64,000 nucleotides of DNA from Oceanococcus sp041619555 (GTDB lineage: Bacteria > Pseudomonadota > Gammaproteobacteria > Nevskiales > Oceanococcaceae), in the NCBI GenBank assembly GCA_041619555.1, contig JBFKDQ010000002.1:62001-126000 (forward strand), given 5' to 3'. Below, piece after piece: positions 26,648-35,137 of this stretch (position 1 is the stretch's first letter; each line of letters begins with the position of its first letter). Made by a program: the position numbers and the translations under genes. Under the pieces are notes generated by a model. That model saw only the letters and a program-made list of their open reading frames with translations, searched no databases and had not been told where the DNA came from.

Positions 26648-27379
26648 CTAGTCGGTCGCGACGCCAGCTGAGGGCGTCTGGCGCAGGGCGATGCCGATCA
26701 CCGGATCATCATCGCGTTGCTGTTCGACCTTGATGATCAGATTGTCGAGCGCCGGGGCCACCCAGAAGCGCGTCTGTTTTCGTGGATCATTGATGCGCTC
26801 GATCCGGATCGTGTCGAATTCGCCGGCCGGAACTTGAATGGTTTCGCTGCCGACGACCGCCAGGGTGTACTCCTTGATCCGGTCGTCATCGACGATGCTG
26901 ACGCTCAGGCGCCGTTCCTTGACCGGAAACCCCATGCCGTCGACCAGGCGCAGGGCTTCCAACTGCACCAGCAGCCGATCCACGGAACCTTGCGGCCAGT
27001 CCCGCACCATGCCCTTGTCATCGGTAACCTTGCGCGCCACCGGGTCAAAGCTGAGGCTGAAATTTTCCTTCTCCGCGCCAATGCCGTCGCGGTGATAGCG
27101 ATAGGTCTGCGGGAGCAGGCGGCCGTTGACGAAGCAGAACGTGCTGCGCTCGCTGATGCTGCCGGTGGCCCAGCGGAACAGCCAGGACGGCCGGGCGGTG
27201 TAACTGTAGACAAAGCAGTCGTCCGCGGCCTGCGGCACCAGGCTGACCTGGGCGCGGCCCAGATTGGTGCCGCCGCGGTAGAGCGCGTATTCGGCGCTGT
27301 GGGGCGCCGGGGGCTGGGCGATGCTCGGGGCGGAAGCAGCGAACAGGGCAAGCAGTGCGAGCGCGCAGGCACGGCGCAT
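26648..27379 (-). CDS. DUF3108-containing exported protein
   Basis: 243 residues with a Sec signal ending S-I-A-Q. The mature part fits the DUF3108 beta-rich fold: A-E-Y-A-L-Y-R-G-G at the start, repeated antiparallel strands, and V-P-A-G-E-F-D-T-I-R-I-E-R followed by R-F-W-V-A-P-A-L-D-N-L near the end. The fold resembles periplasmic lipid or substrate carriers, but no biochemical role is established that I know of. The start codon overlaps the purN stop (TGATG), so it is the last gene of the leftward purM-purN operon, an association seen in other gammaproteobacteria. Confidence 0.8.
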   Translation of the reverse strand: MRRACALALLALFAASAPSIAQPPAPHSAEYALYRGGTNLGRAQVSLVPQAADDCFVYSYTARPSWLFRWATGSISERSTFCFVNGRLLPQTYRYHRDGIGAEKENFSLSFDPVARKVTDDKGMVRDWPQGSVDRLLVQLEALRLVDGMGFPVKERRLSVSIVDDDRIKEYTLAVVGSETIQVPAGEFDTIRIERINDPRKQTRFWVAPALDNLIIKVEQQRDDDPVIGIALRQTPSAGVATD

Positions 27380-28026
27380 CAGTAATCTCCGATGATGGGG
27401 CGGTTCAGAACGGCGTCATCCAGCATGGCCTGTCCATCCTGATAGCGCAGCCGACCCGCCGCCGCCCAGGCGATGACTTCCGGGTACAGCTTGAGTTCGA
27501 CTTCCCGCATCACCCGGTCGGCCAGTGTGGTCTCATCATCGTCCGGATGAATGCGGATCCTGCCCTGTTTGACCACCGCGCCGGCATCCAGTTCTTCGCT
27601 GACATAGTGCACGCTGGCGCCATGCCAGACATCGCCGTGTTCCAGCGCCCGCCGGTGGGTATGCAGGCCACGGTACTTGGGTAGCAGGGACGGGTGGATA
27701 TTGAGCATGCGGCCGGCGAAGCGGCGGATGAAATCCGGGGTGAGGATGCGCATGAATCCGGCCAGCACGATGAGATCCGGGCGTGCGCGTTCCAGCACGT
27801 CGCCAAGGGCCTGATCAAAGGCCTCGCGGCTGGCGTAGCCGCGATGATCGACCACTGCGGTGGCCACGCCGGCGTTCCGGGCGCGGGTCAGCCCATAAGC
27901 CGCGGCACGGTTGCTGATCACCAGACTGGGTTCGGCGGCAATGTGGCCATCGCCACAGGCGTCCAGAATCGCCTGCAGATTGCGGCCACTGCCGGAGATC
28001 AGCACGGCCAGACGCACTTTTTCCAT
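27379..28026 (-). CDS. purN: Phosphoribosylglycinamide formyltransferase
   Basis: 215 residues. The N-terminus V-L-I-S-G-S-G-R-N-L-Q-A-I-L holds the GAR phosphate loop; G-F-M-R-I-L, the catalytic N-I-H-P-S-L-L-P-K-Y-R-G-L-H-T-H-R-R-A-L segment and H-Y-V-S-E-E-L-D-A-G carry the conserved Asn, His and Asp triad. It uses 10-formyltetrahydrofolate to formylate GAR, the third step of purine synthesis. The ATG is directly abutted by the purM stop, and the stop overlaps the DUF3108 start, so the three genes are translationally linked. Confidence 0.97.
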   Translation of the reverse strand: MEKVRLAVLISGSGRNLQAILDACGDGHIAAEPSLVISNRAAAYGLTRARNAGVATAVVDHRGYASREAFDQALGDVLERARPDLIVLAGFMRILTPDFIRRFAGRMLNIHPSLLPKYRGLHTHRRALEHGDVWHGASVHYVSEELDAGAVVKQGRIRIHPDDDETTLADRVMREVELKLYPEVIAWAAAGRLRYQDGQAMLDDAVLNRPIIGDY

Positions 28027-29064
28027 CTACAGGTAGCGGACGGCCGGTCCGTCTCCGCGTGCCACGATTTCGCCGATTTCATGCACGGTCTCGCCGGCCG
28101 CACGCAGTTGTGCGGCGCATTCCTCATGCTGTCCGGCGGGCACGACCAGGATCATGCCCAGGCCGCAATTGAAGGTCCTGCGCATCTCTGTTTCCTCGAT
28201 CTGTCCGGCGTCCTGCAGCCACTGGAATACGGCGGGTCGTTCCCAGTTGGCCATGTGAACGGCCGCGGCGAGATGCTCAGGCAGCACGCGGGGCAGGTTT
28301 TCGGTGATTCCGCCACCGGTGATGTGCGACATTGCATGAATCTGATGTGCGCGGACGCGCGGCAGGACCGAGCGGATATAGATCCGGGTCGGCGCCATCA
28401 GGGCCTCGATCAGGCTGGTTGCACCACAGGCCTGGCCGTGGTCGGCGCCGCTCATCTCCAGCACTCGTCGGATCAGGGAATAGCCATTGGAGTGCGGGCC
28501 GGATGAGGCCAGCCCCAGCAACTGATCGCCTGCGCTGACCTGACTGCCGTCGAGGATGGCGTCGCGCTCGACAATGCCGACGCTGAATCCGGCGGCATCG
28601 AAGTCTCCGGTGCGATACAGCCCGGGCATTTCCGCGGTCTCGCCGCCAATCAGCGCGCAGCCCGCGTCCTCACAGCCGGCGGCAATGCCGGCAATCACGC
28701 GGGTGGCGACGCCGCGTTCGAGCTTGCCGGTGGCGAAATAGTCCAGGAAGAACAGCGGCTCGGCGCCGCAGACCAGGATGTCATTGACGCACATGGCCAC
28801 CAGGTCCCGGCCGAGGCCGTCGAGACGATCGCTGTCGATGCCCAGCTTGAGTTTGGTGCCGATGCCGTCGGTGCCGGCGACCAGCACCGGATCCGCATAG
28901 CCTTGCGGAACACGGAACAGGCCGCCGAAGCCGCCCAGCCCGCCGAGCACTTCAGGGCGCTGCGTGCGCGCGATCAGGGGTTTGATATCTTCGACCAGCT
29001 GATTGCCGGCGTCGATATCGACCCCGGCGTCACGGTAACTAAGAGGCTTGCGGGGTTCGGACAT
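28027..29064 (-). CDS. purM: Phosphoribosylformylglycinamidine cyclo-ligase (AIR synthetase)
   Basis: 345 residues from ATG 29064, matching the Escherichia coli length; a TTG at 29076 is also in frame. Motifs include S-Y-R-D-A-G-V-D-I-D-A-G, the G-G-F-G-G-L-F glycine loop, V-A-G-T-D-G-I-G-T-K-L-K, D-L-V-A-M-C-V-N-D-I-L-V-C-G-A-E-P and the I-G-G-E-T-A-E-M-P-G segment. It closes the imidazole ring of FGAM to AIR using ATP, the step after FGAM synthetase. It is the first gene of the leftward operon with purN; the divergent DUF2066 gene starts 80 bases away across an inverted repeat. Confidence 0.97.
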   Translation of the reverse strand: MSEPRKPLSYRDAGVDIDAGNQLVEDIKPLIARTQRPEVLGGLGGFGGLFRVPQGYADPVLVAGTDGIGTKLKLGIDSDRLDGLGRDLVAMCVNDILVCGAEPLFFLDYFATGKLERGVATRVIAGIAAGCEDAGCALIGGETAEMPGLYRTGDFDAAGFSVGIVERDAILDGSQVSAGDQLLGLASSGPHSNGYSLIRRVLEMSGADHGQACGATSLIEALMAPTRIYIRSVLPRVRAHQIHAMSHITGGGITENLPRVLPEHLAAAVHMANWERPAVFQWLQDAGQIEETEMRRTFNCGLGMILVVPAGQHEECAAQLRAAGETVHEIGEIVARGDGPAVRYL

Positions 29065-29109
29065 GGGGGCATTCAAAGACGTGAAACAGCGCGCATTGTA
29101 GCCCCAGGA

Positions 29110-29134
29110 TTTACACTTGGTATTTTTCCCAAGT
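29110..29134. promoter_or_regulatory. Inverted repeat between purM and the DUF2066 gene
   Basis: ACTTGG (29115-29120) and CCAAGT (29129-29134) flank an eight-base AT-rich centre; TTTAC on the left and AAA on the right extend the symmetry with a two-base offset. It lies in the 80-bp divergent spacer. A TACAAT -10-like hexamer for purM (29100-29095 on the minus strand) lies 9 bases to its left. The position suits an operator controlling both directions. It does not resemble the Escherichia coli PurR box. Confidence 0.35.
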
Positions 29135-29144
29135 AAAAACTGTC

Positions 29145-30416
29145 ATGAGCGCCCGGTTGAAATGCTTGCTTTTCCCGTTATTGCTGCTTGCAACGGGTGT
29201 TCAGGCGGCTGCCCTGGAAACCACCGCGGGCTTTTATCAGGGTCTGGTTGCGATCGAATCGCGCGATGAAGCGGCGCGTCAGCAGGCCACGCGCGAGGCC
29301 CTGGTCCAGGTGCTGGTGCGGCTGACCGGCGACGTCTCGGTCAGTCTGCATGAGGCCGCGATGCCGCTGATCCGCCAGGCCGGTCGTTTCGTGCGCAGCT
29401 ACCGTTTCGTGGTCGTGCCCGGCGAGGCGCCGGACGCCCGCGGTCAGGGGTTGCAGGTGGAGTTCGATCCGGTGGCGCTGGTGCAGGCGGTCAAGCAGCA
29501 GGGCTTGCCGTTGTGGGATGACAGACGGCCGGTGACCGCGGTGTGGATGCTCGGCCCGGGTGATACCGGTCCCAGGGAAATTCTGGGCCGGCAGCTTGTC
29601 GACGAGCGGCTGCCGGGCCTGCAGGAGGCGGCGCAGCGGCGCGGGGTGCCGCTGGTCCTGCCGCTGGTGGACGGGGATGATCTGGGGGCGCTGAGCGAAT
29701 ATGACATCGTGGCGCAGGACTACGCGCGGATCGAGGGTGCCAGCGCGCGCTATCAGGCGCGGCATCTGCTCCTGCTAAGGCTGCTGCCGCAGCAGGACTT
29801 CTGGGATGTCTACTGGAGTTTTCTGCGGGATGATGCCGAGCCGGTGATCTGGCGATCCAGCGGGGTGGATCCGGATGCCGCGATCAGAAGTGGATTCGAC
29901 CAGTACGCCGATCAGCTGGCGCAGAAATATGCCCTGTCGGTGGCCGCGGGCTGGGTCCAGTCGACGCGCCTGCGTCTGCTCGAAGCCAATACGCTCAGCG
30001 CCTATGCGCGCAGCATGACCTATCTTGAGGGTTTGAATCTGGTGGATTCGGTGAGGCCGGTCGAGGTGATCGGGGGCGATGTGGTGTACCTGATCAAGTA
30101 CGAAGGCGGCCTGGATGATCTGAAGCGGAGCATCGAACTGGGAGAGATTCTGGTGCCTGCCGAAGCGCCGACCCCGGCCTTCGCGTTCGGTGCGCCATCT
30201 GCTGCGGATTCCGCCTGGCCGCCGGCGCCGGTCGATGCGCTGGCCGAACTGCCGGCAGGCGAGGACGAGGCCCAGATTGTCGGGCCCGAGTCCGGCGATG
30301 ATGACGCCGCCACGCCCGCGCCTGCGGTGGAGACGCCGGCAGAAACGAAGTCGACGGGGCTCAGCTTCTTTGCCATCACCCGGCAACCCGAACTGCGCTA
30401 CCGGATGAGCCGCTGA
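29145..30416 (+). CDS. DUF2066-containing exported protein
   Basis: 423 residues with a Sec signal ending V-Q-A-A-A. DUF2066 spans roughly residues 20-330, including A-T-R-E-A-L-V-Q-V-L-V-R-L-T-G and the V-V-Y-L-I-K-Y-E-G-G-L-D-D-L segment. The last 80 residues are Ala/Pro/Glu-rich and probably disordered before a short C-terminal motif. The biochemical role is unknown. The gene keeps the gammaproteobacterial order purM (divergent), DUF2066, perM-like, hda, and its stop overlaps the following start as TGATG, so it likely shares a transcript with the membrane permease and hda. Confidence 0.85.
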   Translation: MSARLKCLLFPLLLLATGVQAAALETTAGFYQGLVAIESRDEAARQQATREALVQVLVRLTGDVSVSLHEAAMPLIRQAGRFVRSYRFVVVPGEAPDARGQGLQVEFDPVALVQAVKQQGLPLWDDRRPVTAVWMLGPGDTGPREILGRQLVDERLPGLQEAAQRRGVPLVLPLVDGDDLGALSEYDIVAQDYARIEGASARYQARHLLLLRLLPQQDFWDVYWSFLRDDAEPVIWRSSGVDPDAAIRSGFDQYADQLAQKYALSVAAGWVQSTRLRLLEANTLSAYARSMTYLEGLNLVDSVRPVEVIGGDVVYLIKYEGGLDDLKRSIELGEILVPAEAPTPAFAFGAPSAADSAWPPAPVDALAELPAGEDEAQIVGPESGDDDAATPAPAVETPAETKSTGLSFFAITRQPELRYRMSR

Positions 30417-31528
30417 TGCCGATGCCCTCCTGGATGCGGCCCTTGCTGCTGCTCGTTGCCCTGCTGGCTCTGTACGGGCTGCTGTCCTTGTTGTCGCCGA
30501 TCCTGATGCCCTTTGTGCTCGGCGCAGCACTGGCCTATCTGGGTGACCCGATCGTGGACCGTCTGGAAGCCTGCAAGCTGTCGCGTACCGCCGGCGTCTG
30601 TCTGGTGTTCGCGCTGTTTGGTGGCGTCGGCCTGCTGATGACCCTGATTTTCCTGCCCATGCTGTACGAGCAGCTGAGTAACCTGATCCAGCGGATTCCC
30701 GCCTTTTTCCTTTGGCTGCAACAGGAATTTCTGCCACGGATCGGATTCGAACTGCCGGATCAGGCCCGTCTGGATATCGAATCGCTGCGTGAATTGCTAG
30801 GGCAGCATTGGAAGCAGGCCGGCGATCTGTTCACCCAGATCATCGGCCCCCTGACCCGCTCGGGCGGAGCGGTGCTTACCCTGGTGGTCAATCTGTTCCT
30901 GGTGCCGGTGGTCACTTTCTATTTGCTGCGCGACTGGGATGTGCTGGTGGCGGAAATTCGCCATCTGTTGCCACGCCGGGCCGAGCCCAAAATCAGCGAG
31001 CTGGCGAGTGAGGTCGATGAGGTCCTGGGCGCCTTCATCACCGGCCAGATGCTGGTGATGCTGGCGCTGGGCAGCCTGTATGCGCTGGGCCTGAGTCTGA
31101 TCGGCCTGGACATGGGCCTGCTGATCGGTCTGGGAGCGGGCATCGTCAGTTTCATTCCCTATCTCGGCCCGATCGTGGGCATCGTCACGGCTGGCATCGC
31201 GATGCTGATCCAGACCCAGGAACTCCTGCCGCTGCTGGGCGTGCTGGTGGTATTCGGGATCGGCCAGGTGCTGGAAAGCGTCTGGCTGACACCCTGGCTG
31301 GTGGGGGACAAGGTGGGCCTGCACCCGGTGGCCGTGATCTTTGCGGTGATGGCCGGGGGGCAGCTGTTCGGTTTCATCGGCGTGATGCTGGGCCTGCCGG
31401 TGGCTGCGGCGCTCGCCGTCCTGCTGCGCCATCTGCGGCAGCACTACCTCGCCAGCACCTGGTATGCCCAGGCGGATCTGCCCGAGTGGGTGGATGATGT
31501 GGAGTTGCCGGAGGAGCACGGTCCGTGA
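30416..31528 (+). CDS. AI-2E/PerM family membrane protein
   Basis: 370 residues with about eight hydrophobic helices: two near the N-terminus, one near 60-85, and a C-terminal cluster after residue 150. The family motifs P-I-L-M-P-F-V-L-G-A-A-L-A-Y-L at the start and P-Y-L-G-P-I-V-G near residue 250 are visible, as is the N-terminal A-Y-L-G-D-P-I-V-D-R-L. Members have been described as autoinducer-2 exporters or Na+/H+ antiporters; this locus gives no evidence for a particular substrate. The gene is coupled to DUF2066 upstream and to hda downstream (GTGA). Confidence 0.9.
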   Translation: MPMPSWMRPLLLLVALLALYGLLSLLSPILMPFVLGAALAYLGDPIVDRLEACKLSRTAGVCLVFALFGGVGLLMTLIFLPMLYEQLSNLIQRIPAFFLWLQQEFLPRIGFELPDQARLDIESLRELLGQHWKQAGDLFTQIIGPLTRSGGAVLTLVVNLFLVPVVTFYLLRDWDVLVAEIRHLLPRRAEPKISELASEVDEVLGAFITGQMLVMLALGSLYALGLSLIGLDMGLLIGLGAGIVSFIPYLGPIVGIVTAGIAMLIQTQELLPLLGVLVVFGIGQVLESVWLTPWLVGDKVGLHPVAVIFAVMAGGQLFGFIGVMLGLPVAAALAVLLRHLRQHYLASTWYAQADLPEWVDDVELPEEHGP

Positions 31529-32220
31529 GCCAGCAGCATCTGCGTCTGCTCACCTCGAATACCAGCGCCCGATTCGAAAGCTTCTGGCCCGGCCCCAATG
31601 TCTCTGTGGTGGCCGCCCTGCGTGCTTTCAGCCTGAATGATGAAGACGGCCAGCATCTGTTGATCGGACCTGCGGCCAGTGGCAAGAGTCATCTGGCCCA
31701 GGCCTGCTGCCGGGCGCGTTGGGATCGGGATCGACAGGCCAGCTATCTTGATCTCGCCGAAGTCGGGCTGGATGGCTCGGTGCCGGTCGAAATGGCGGTC
31801 AGCGGCTTGCTGGTGATCGATGGCCTGCAGACCCTGCAGCCGGGGGATGAGTTGAAATTGCTGCGTCTGATCGATCGCGTGCGACTAGAGGAAAGCAAGC
31901 TGCTGCTGTGTTCGCGCATGTGGCCGGAGCAACTGGAGATCCGCACGCCCGATCTGCGTTCACGCCTGCAATGGGGGGCGATTCTGGAATTGCGCAGCAT
32001 GGCGGAACCGGCATTGCGCGAGATGCTCGGGCACCGGGCGCGCCTGCTCGGCGTGCATCTGTCACCGCGGGTGCAGGATTACCTGCTCAGGCGCATCCCC
32101 AGAGATCCGGGCGCGCTGGTGCGCACCCTGGAACAGGCGGTCGACAAAGCGGTGGGGGCGGGCCGGCAGATCACGGTCCCGCTGTTACGCGAGGTGCTCG
32201 GCGGCACGGTGGGGGCCTAG
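31525..32220 (+). CDS. hda: DnaA regulatory inactivator Hda
   Basis: 231 residues from GTG 31525 overlapping the upstream stop. It is a compact AAA+ protein related to DnaA domain III: Walker A G-P-A-A-S-G-K-S-H-L near residue 52, a degenerate Walker B (L-L-V-I-D-G-L) and sensor region, and no DNA-binding domain IV. The N-terminal S-Q-Q-H-L-R-L-L stretch occupies the position of the clamp-binding motif (QLxL/F in the family). Hda bound to the DNA-loaded sliding clamp stimulates ATP hydrolysis by DnaA and so limits re-initiation. It follows the conserved DUF2066-perM order. Confidence 0.93.
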   Translation: MSQQHLRLLTSNTSARFESFWPGPNVSVVAALRAFSLNDEDGQHLLIGPAASGKSHLAQACCRARWDRDRQASYLDLAEVGLDGSVPVEMAVSGLLVIDGLQTLQPGDELKLLRLIDRVRLEESKLLLCSRMWPEQLEIRTPDLRSRLQWGAILELRSMAEPALREMLGHRARLLGVHLSPRVQDYLLRRIPRDPGALVRTLEQAVDKAVGAGRQITVPLLREVLGGTVGA

Positions 32221-32227
32221 GCGGCTT

Positions 32228-32581
32228 TCAGTCCGCCGTGCTGCGCTGGTGGCGTTGACCCCGCACATACAGGTTGCTGCTGACAAACCACAGGGCGCCG
32301 AGCAGTCCGCAGACCAGGGCCGGCTGCCGGGCAAAGGGGTTGGCATAGGCTTCCATCGCACAGTAGGCGACATAGAGGCTGGTCAGCAAGGTGGTCCAGG
32401 CATGGGTATAGACCTTGCCGCGGATCAGACCGGGCAAGGCCAGCCAGCCCGGAATGCTGGCCAGGCCCATCAGCACCGTGGCCAGCCGGCTGGGCGCCCA
32501 TAAGGTTGGCCAGACCAGGAACAGGATGAGGAACAGGCTGGCACTGGTGGCGGCCAGACGCTGGAAAATTTTCGGGGTCAT
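32228..32581 (-). CDS. DUF2069 small membrane protein
   Basis: 117 residues from ATG 32581, which overlaps the wrbA stop as ATGA. Four hydrophobic helices are visible (about 12-30, 33-50, 60-78 and 85-103), with the conserved G-K-V-Y-T-H-A-W and A-Y-A-N-P motifs of DUF2069. It is an inner-membrane protein of unknown function that is commonly found directly after wrbA in gammaproteobacteria, as here. It converges on hda, with seven bases between the stops. Confidence 0.85.
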   Translation of the reverse strand: MTPKIFQRLAATSASLFLILFLVWPTLWAPSRLATVLMGLASIPGWLALPGLIRGKVYTHAWTTLLTSLYVAYCAMEAYANPFARQPALVCGLLGALWFVSSNLYVRGQRHQRSTAD

Positions 32582-33174
32582 CGATTCTTGATCTGCTGGG
32601 CGAGCGTGGCAACGCGGCGGCCGAGGGCGCGACACAGCTCAATTTCGTCCGCGCTCAGAGGCGTGTCGTTGTTGCCGAAACTGACATGGCTGGCGCCGTA
32701 GGGGGTGCCGCCGCTGCGGGTATGACTGAGCGCCTTGGCGGTGTAAGGCAGGCCGACGAAGAAACAGCCGTGATGCAGAAGGGGCAGGGCCATGCTCAGC
32801 AGGGTGGTTTCCTGGCCGCCGTGCAGGCTGGCACTGGAGGTGAAGACGGCGGCCGGTTTGCCATCCAGGCCACCGTTCAGCCACAGGCTGGCGGTGCCAT
32901 CAAGAAAGTATTTCAGCGGCGCCGCCATGTTGCCGAAGCGGGTCGGGCTGCCGAGAATCAGGCCGTCGCAGTTTTTCAGGTCCGCATGGCTGGCGTAGAT
33001 CGGGCCGTGCTCGGGGATCTCCGGGCTCGCCACCTGGGTTTCGGGCGCCACCCGCGGCACCGTGCGCAGGACCGCTTCGGCCCCGCCCTCGCCGACTCCG
33101 CGGCCAATGTGGCGGGCCATCTGCGCGGTGGCGCCGTGGGTGCTGTAATACAGCACCAGAATGCGGACGCTCAT
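32578..33174 (-). CDS. wrbA: NAD(P)H:quinone oxidoreductase, WrbA type
   Basis: 198 residues, the WrbA length. The flavin phosphate loop is Y-Y-S-T-H-G-A-T-A-Q-M-A (residues 9-20); G-S-P-T-R-F-G-N-M-A-A and S-S-A-S-L-H-G-G-Q-E-T-T-L follow at the family positions, and G-G-T-P-Y-G-A-S-H matches the C-terminal flavin-stacking segment. WrbA is a tetrameric FMN enzyme that reduces quinones by two electrons and limits redox cycling. The start overlaps the oppF stop (ATGA) and the stop overlaps the DUF2069 gene, so it is downstream in the peptide-transporter operon. Confidence 0.93.
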   Translation of the reverse strand: MSVRILVLYYSTHGATAQMARHIGRGVGEGGAEAVLRTVPRVAPETQVASPEIPEHGPIYASHADLKNCDGLILGSPTRFGNMAAPLKYFLDGTASLWLNGGLDGKPAAVFTSSASLHGGQETTLLSMALPLLHHGCFFVGLPYTAKALSHTRSGGTPYGASHVSFGNNDTPLSADEIELCRALGRRVATLAQQIKNR

Positions 33175-34160
33175 TGGGTTTTTCCGATCTCTTCCGGGCT
33201 GTACAGATGGCAGCTGACCCAGTGCGGCTGTTCCGCGCTGCCGGCATTGTGGCGCTGCGGGACCTCCGCGCGGCAGCGCGCGGTGGCCTCCGGGCAGCGG
33301 GTATGAAACGGACAGCCCGAAGGCATGGCCAGTGGGCTGGGCACGTCGCCGGAGAGCATGATGCGGCTTGATTTGTTGCCGGGATCCGGGACCGGCACGG
33401 CGGACAGCAGGGCGCGGGTATAGGGGTGTTTGGGATCGGCATACAGGGCATCGGCTTCGGCCAGTTCCACCAGCTTGCCCAGATACATGACGCCAACCTG
33501 ATGGCTGATGTGCTGGACCACGGCCAGATCGTGGGAAATGAACAGAAAGGCAATGCCGAATTCGTCCTGCAGATCCCGGATCAGATTGAGCACTTGGGCC
33601 TGCACCGACACATCCAGTGCGGAGACCGCCTCGTCGGCGACGATGAAACTCGGGTTCAGGGTCAGCGCACGGGCGATGCCGATGCGCTGGCGCTGGCCAC
33701 CGGAGAACTCGTGGGGATAACGTGACAGCACATGCGGGCGCAGGCCGACAATTTCGATCAGGGCTTCGATTCGCGCCCGTCGCTCTGCCGGCTCGCCGAC
33801 CTGGTGCAGATCCAGCGGCTCGCGCAGGGTCTCCAATATGGTGCGGCGTGGATTCAGCGAGGCATAGGGATCCTGAAAAATCATCTGCATGTCGCGGCGG
33901 CGCCGATGCAGCGTGCGGGCGTCGATCCCGGTGATCGGCTCGCCATCCAGTTCGACCTCGCCGGCGGTGGGCTCGTGCAGGCGCAGGATGGCGCGGCCCA
34001 GCGTCGATTTGCCGCAGCCGGACTCGCCCACCAGACCGAGGGTCTGTCCTTTGGCGATGTCAAAGCTGACGTCATCCACCGCCTTGAGGACCGTCTTGTT
34101 GCGGTTCAGCAGGCCGCCACGCAGCAGGAAATGCTTGCTCAGATTGCGCACCTTGAGCAT
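33171..34160 (-). CDS. oppF: Oligopeptide ABC transporter ATP-binding protein (OppF-like)
   Basis: 329 residues. Walker A is G-E-S-G-C-G-K-S-T-L, the ABC signature L-S/F-S-G-G-Q appears as F-S-G-G-Q-R-Q-R-I-G-I-A-R-A-L, and Walker B is I-V-A-D-E-A-V-S-A-L-D. The C-terminal oligopeptide/dipeptide extension has the Cys-containing segment with G-C-P-F-H-T-R-C-P, whose paired Cys may bind a cluster in related proteins. Inner-membrane-associated partner of OppD; together they energise uptake through OppBC. The start overlaps the oppD stop by one base. Confidence 0.93.
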   Translation of the reverse strand: MLKVRNLSKHFLLRGGLLNRNKTVLKAVDDVSFDIAKGQTLGLVGESGCGKSTLGRAILRLHEPTAGEVELDGEPITGIDARTLHRRRRDMQMIFQDPYASLNPRRTILETLREPLDLHQVGEPAERRARIEALIEIVGLRPHVLSRYPHEFSGGQRQRIGIARALTLNPSFIVADEAVSALDVSVQAQVLNLIRDLQDEFGIAFLFISHDLAVVQHISHQVGVMYLGKLVELAEADALYADPKHPYTRALLSAVPVPDPGNKSSRIMLSGDVPSPLAMPSGCPFHTRCPEATARCRAEVPQRHNAGSAEQPHWVSCHLYSPEEIGKTQ

Positions 34161-35137
34161 CAGAGATTCACCGGGTTGTAACAGGCCAATTGCCGCGCAT
34201 CGGCCAGGGTTTCAAGTTCAGGCTGGGCCTGAGAGCAGACCTCGCTGGCATGGCCGCAACGGGCGGCAAAGCGGCAGCCGCTGGGCAGGTGCAGCAGGTC
34301 CGGCACCATGCCGCTGATGGTTGGCAGACGTTGCAGGCGCTGCTTGCGTACCCGTGGAACCGAGGCCAGCAGGCCAGCGGTATAGGGATGATGCGGTTGC
34401 GCGAAGAGGGCCGCTATCGGTGCCTGTTCGATCAGCTTGCCGCAGTACATGACGCAGGCGCGTTGGCAGGATTCCGCAACTACGCCCAGATCGTGGGTGA
34501 TCAGGATCATGGCGGTATTGAAGGCTTCGGACAGGCGCACGATTTCTTCCAGGACCTGGGCCTGAATCGTCACGTCCAGCGCGGTGGTCGGCTCGTCGGC
34601 AATGATCAATTTGGGTTCGCAGGACAGCGCCATCGCGATCATCACGCGCTGCCGCATGCCGCCGGAGAGTTCGTGGGGATAGGCGTCGATGCGACGTTCC
34701 GGGCTGGGGATGCCGACCTTGCCCAGCCAGTCGATGGCGGCGGTGCGCGCCTGCTTACGTGTCAGTCCCTTATGGCGGCGTAGAACTTCGCCCATCTGGG
34801 TGTTGATGGTGAACACCGGGTTCAGGGCGGTCATCGGCTCCTGAAAAATCATCGCGATGTCCTTGCCCCGGATGCGCCGCATCTCGGCTTCGGATTTTTG
34901 CAGAAGATCCTGTCCCTGGAACAGGATCTGGCCACCGACCACCCGGCCGGGTGGCTGCGGGATCAAACCCAGAATGGCCAGCGAGGTCACCGATTTGCCA
35001 CAGCCGGACTCGCCGACCAGACCGAGCACCTCGCCCGGTTCTACCTTGAAACTGATGCCATCCAGGGCGCGGGCGATGCCATTTTCGGTCTGGAATTCAA
35101 CCGCCAGATCGCGGACTTCAAGCAATGGAGAACTCAT
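34160..35137 (-). CDS. oppD: Oligopeptide ABC transporter ATP-binding protein (OppD-like)
   Basis: 325 residues. Walker A G-E-S-G-C-G-K-S-V-T-S, signature L-S-G-G-M-R-Q-R-V-M-I-A-M-A-L, Walker B I-I-A-D-E-P-T-T-A-L-D and switch His in L-I-T-H-D-L-G are intact. The C-terminal extension typical of Opp/Dpp ATPases includes G-C-R-F-A-A-R-C-G. It is encoded between oppC and oppF with one-base overlaps at both ends (TGATG), so expression is tightly coupled with the membrane subunits. Confidence 0.93.
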   Translation of the reverse strand: MSSPLLEVRDLAVEFQTENGIARALDGISFKVEPGEVLGLVGESGCGKSVTSLAILGLIPQPPGRVVGGQILFQGQDLLQKSEAEMRRIRGKDIAMIFQEPMTALNPVFTINTQMGEVLRRHKGLTRKQARTAAIDWLGKVGIPSPERRIDAYPHELSGGMRQRVMIAMALSCEPKLIIADEPTTALDVTIQAQVLEEIVRLSEAFNTAMILITHDLGVVAESCQRACVMYCGKLIEQAPIAALFAQPHHPYTAGLLASVPRVRKQRLQRLPTISGMVPDLLHLPSGCRFAARCGHASEVCSQAQPELETLADARQLACYNPVNL

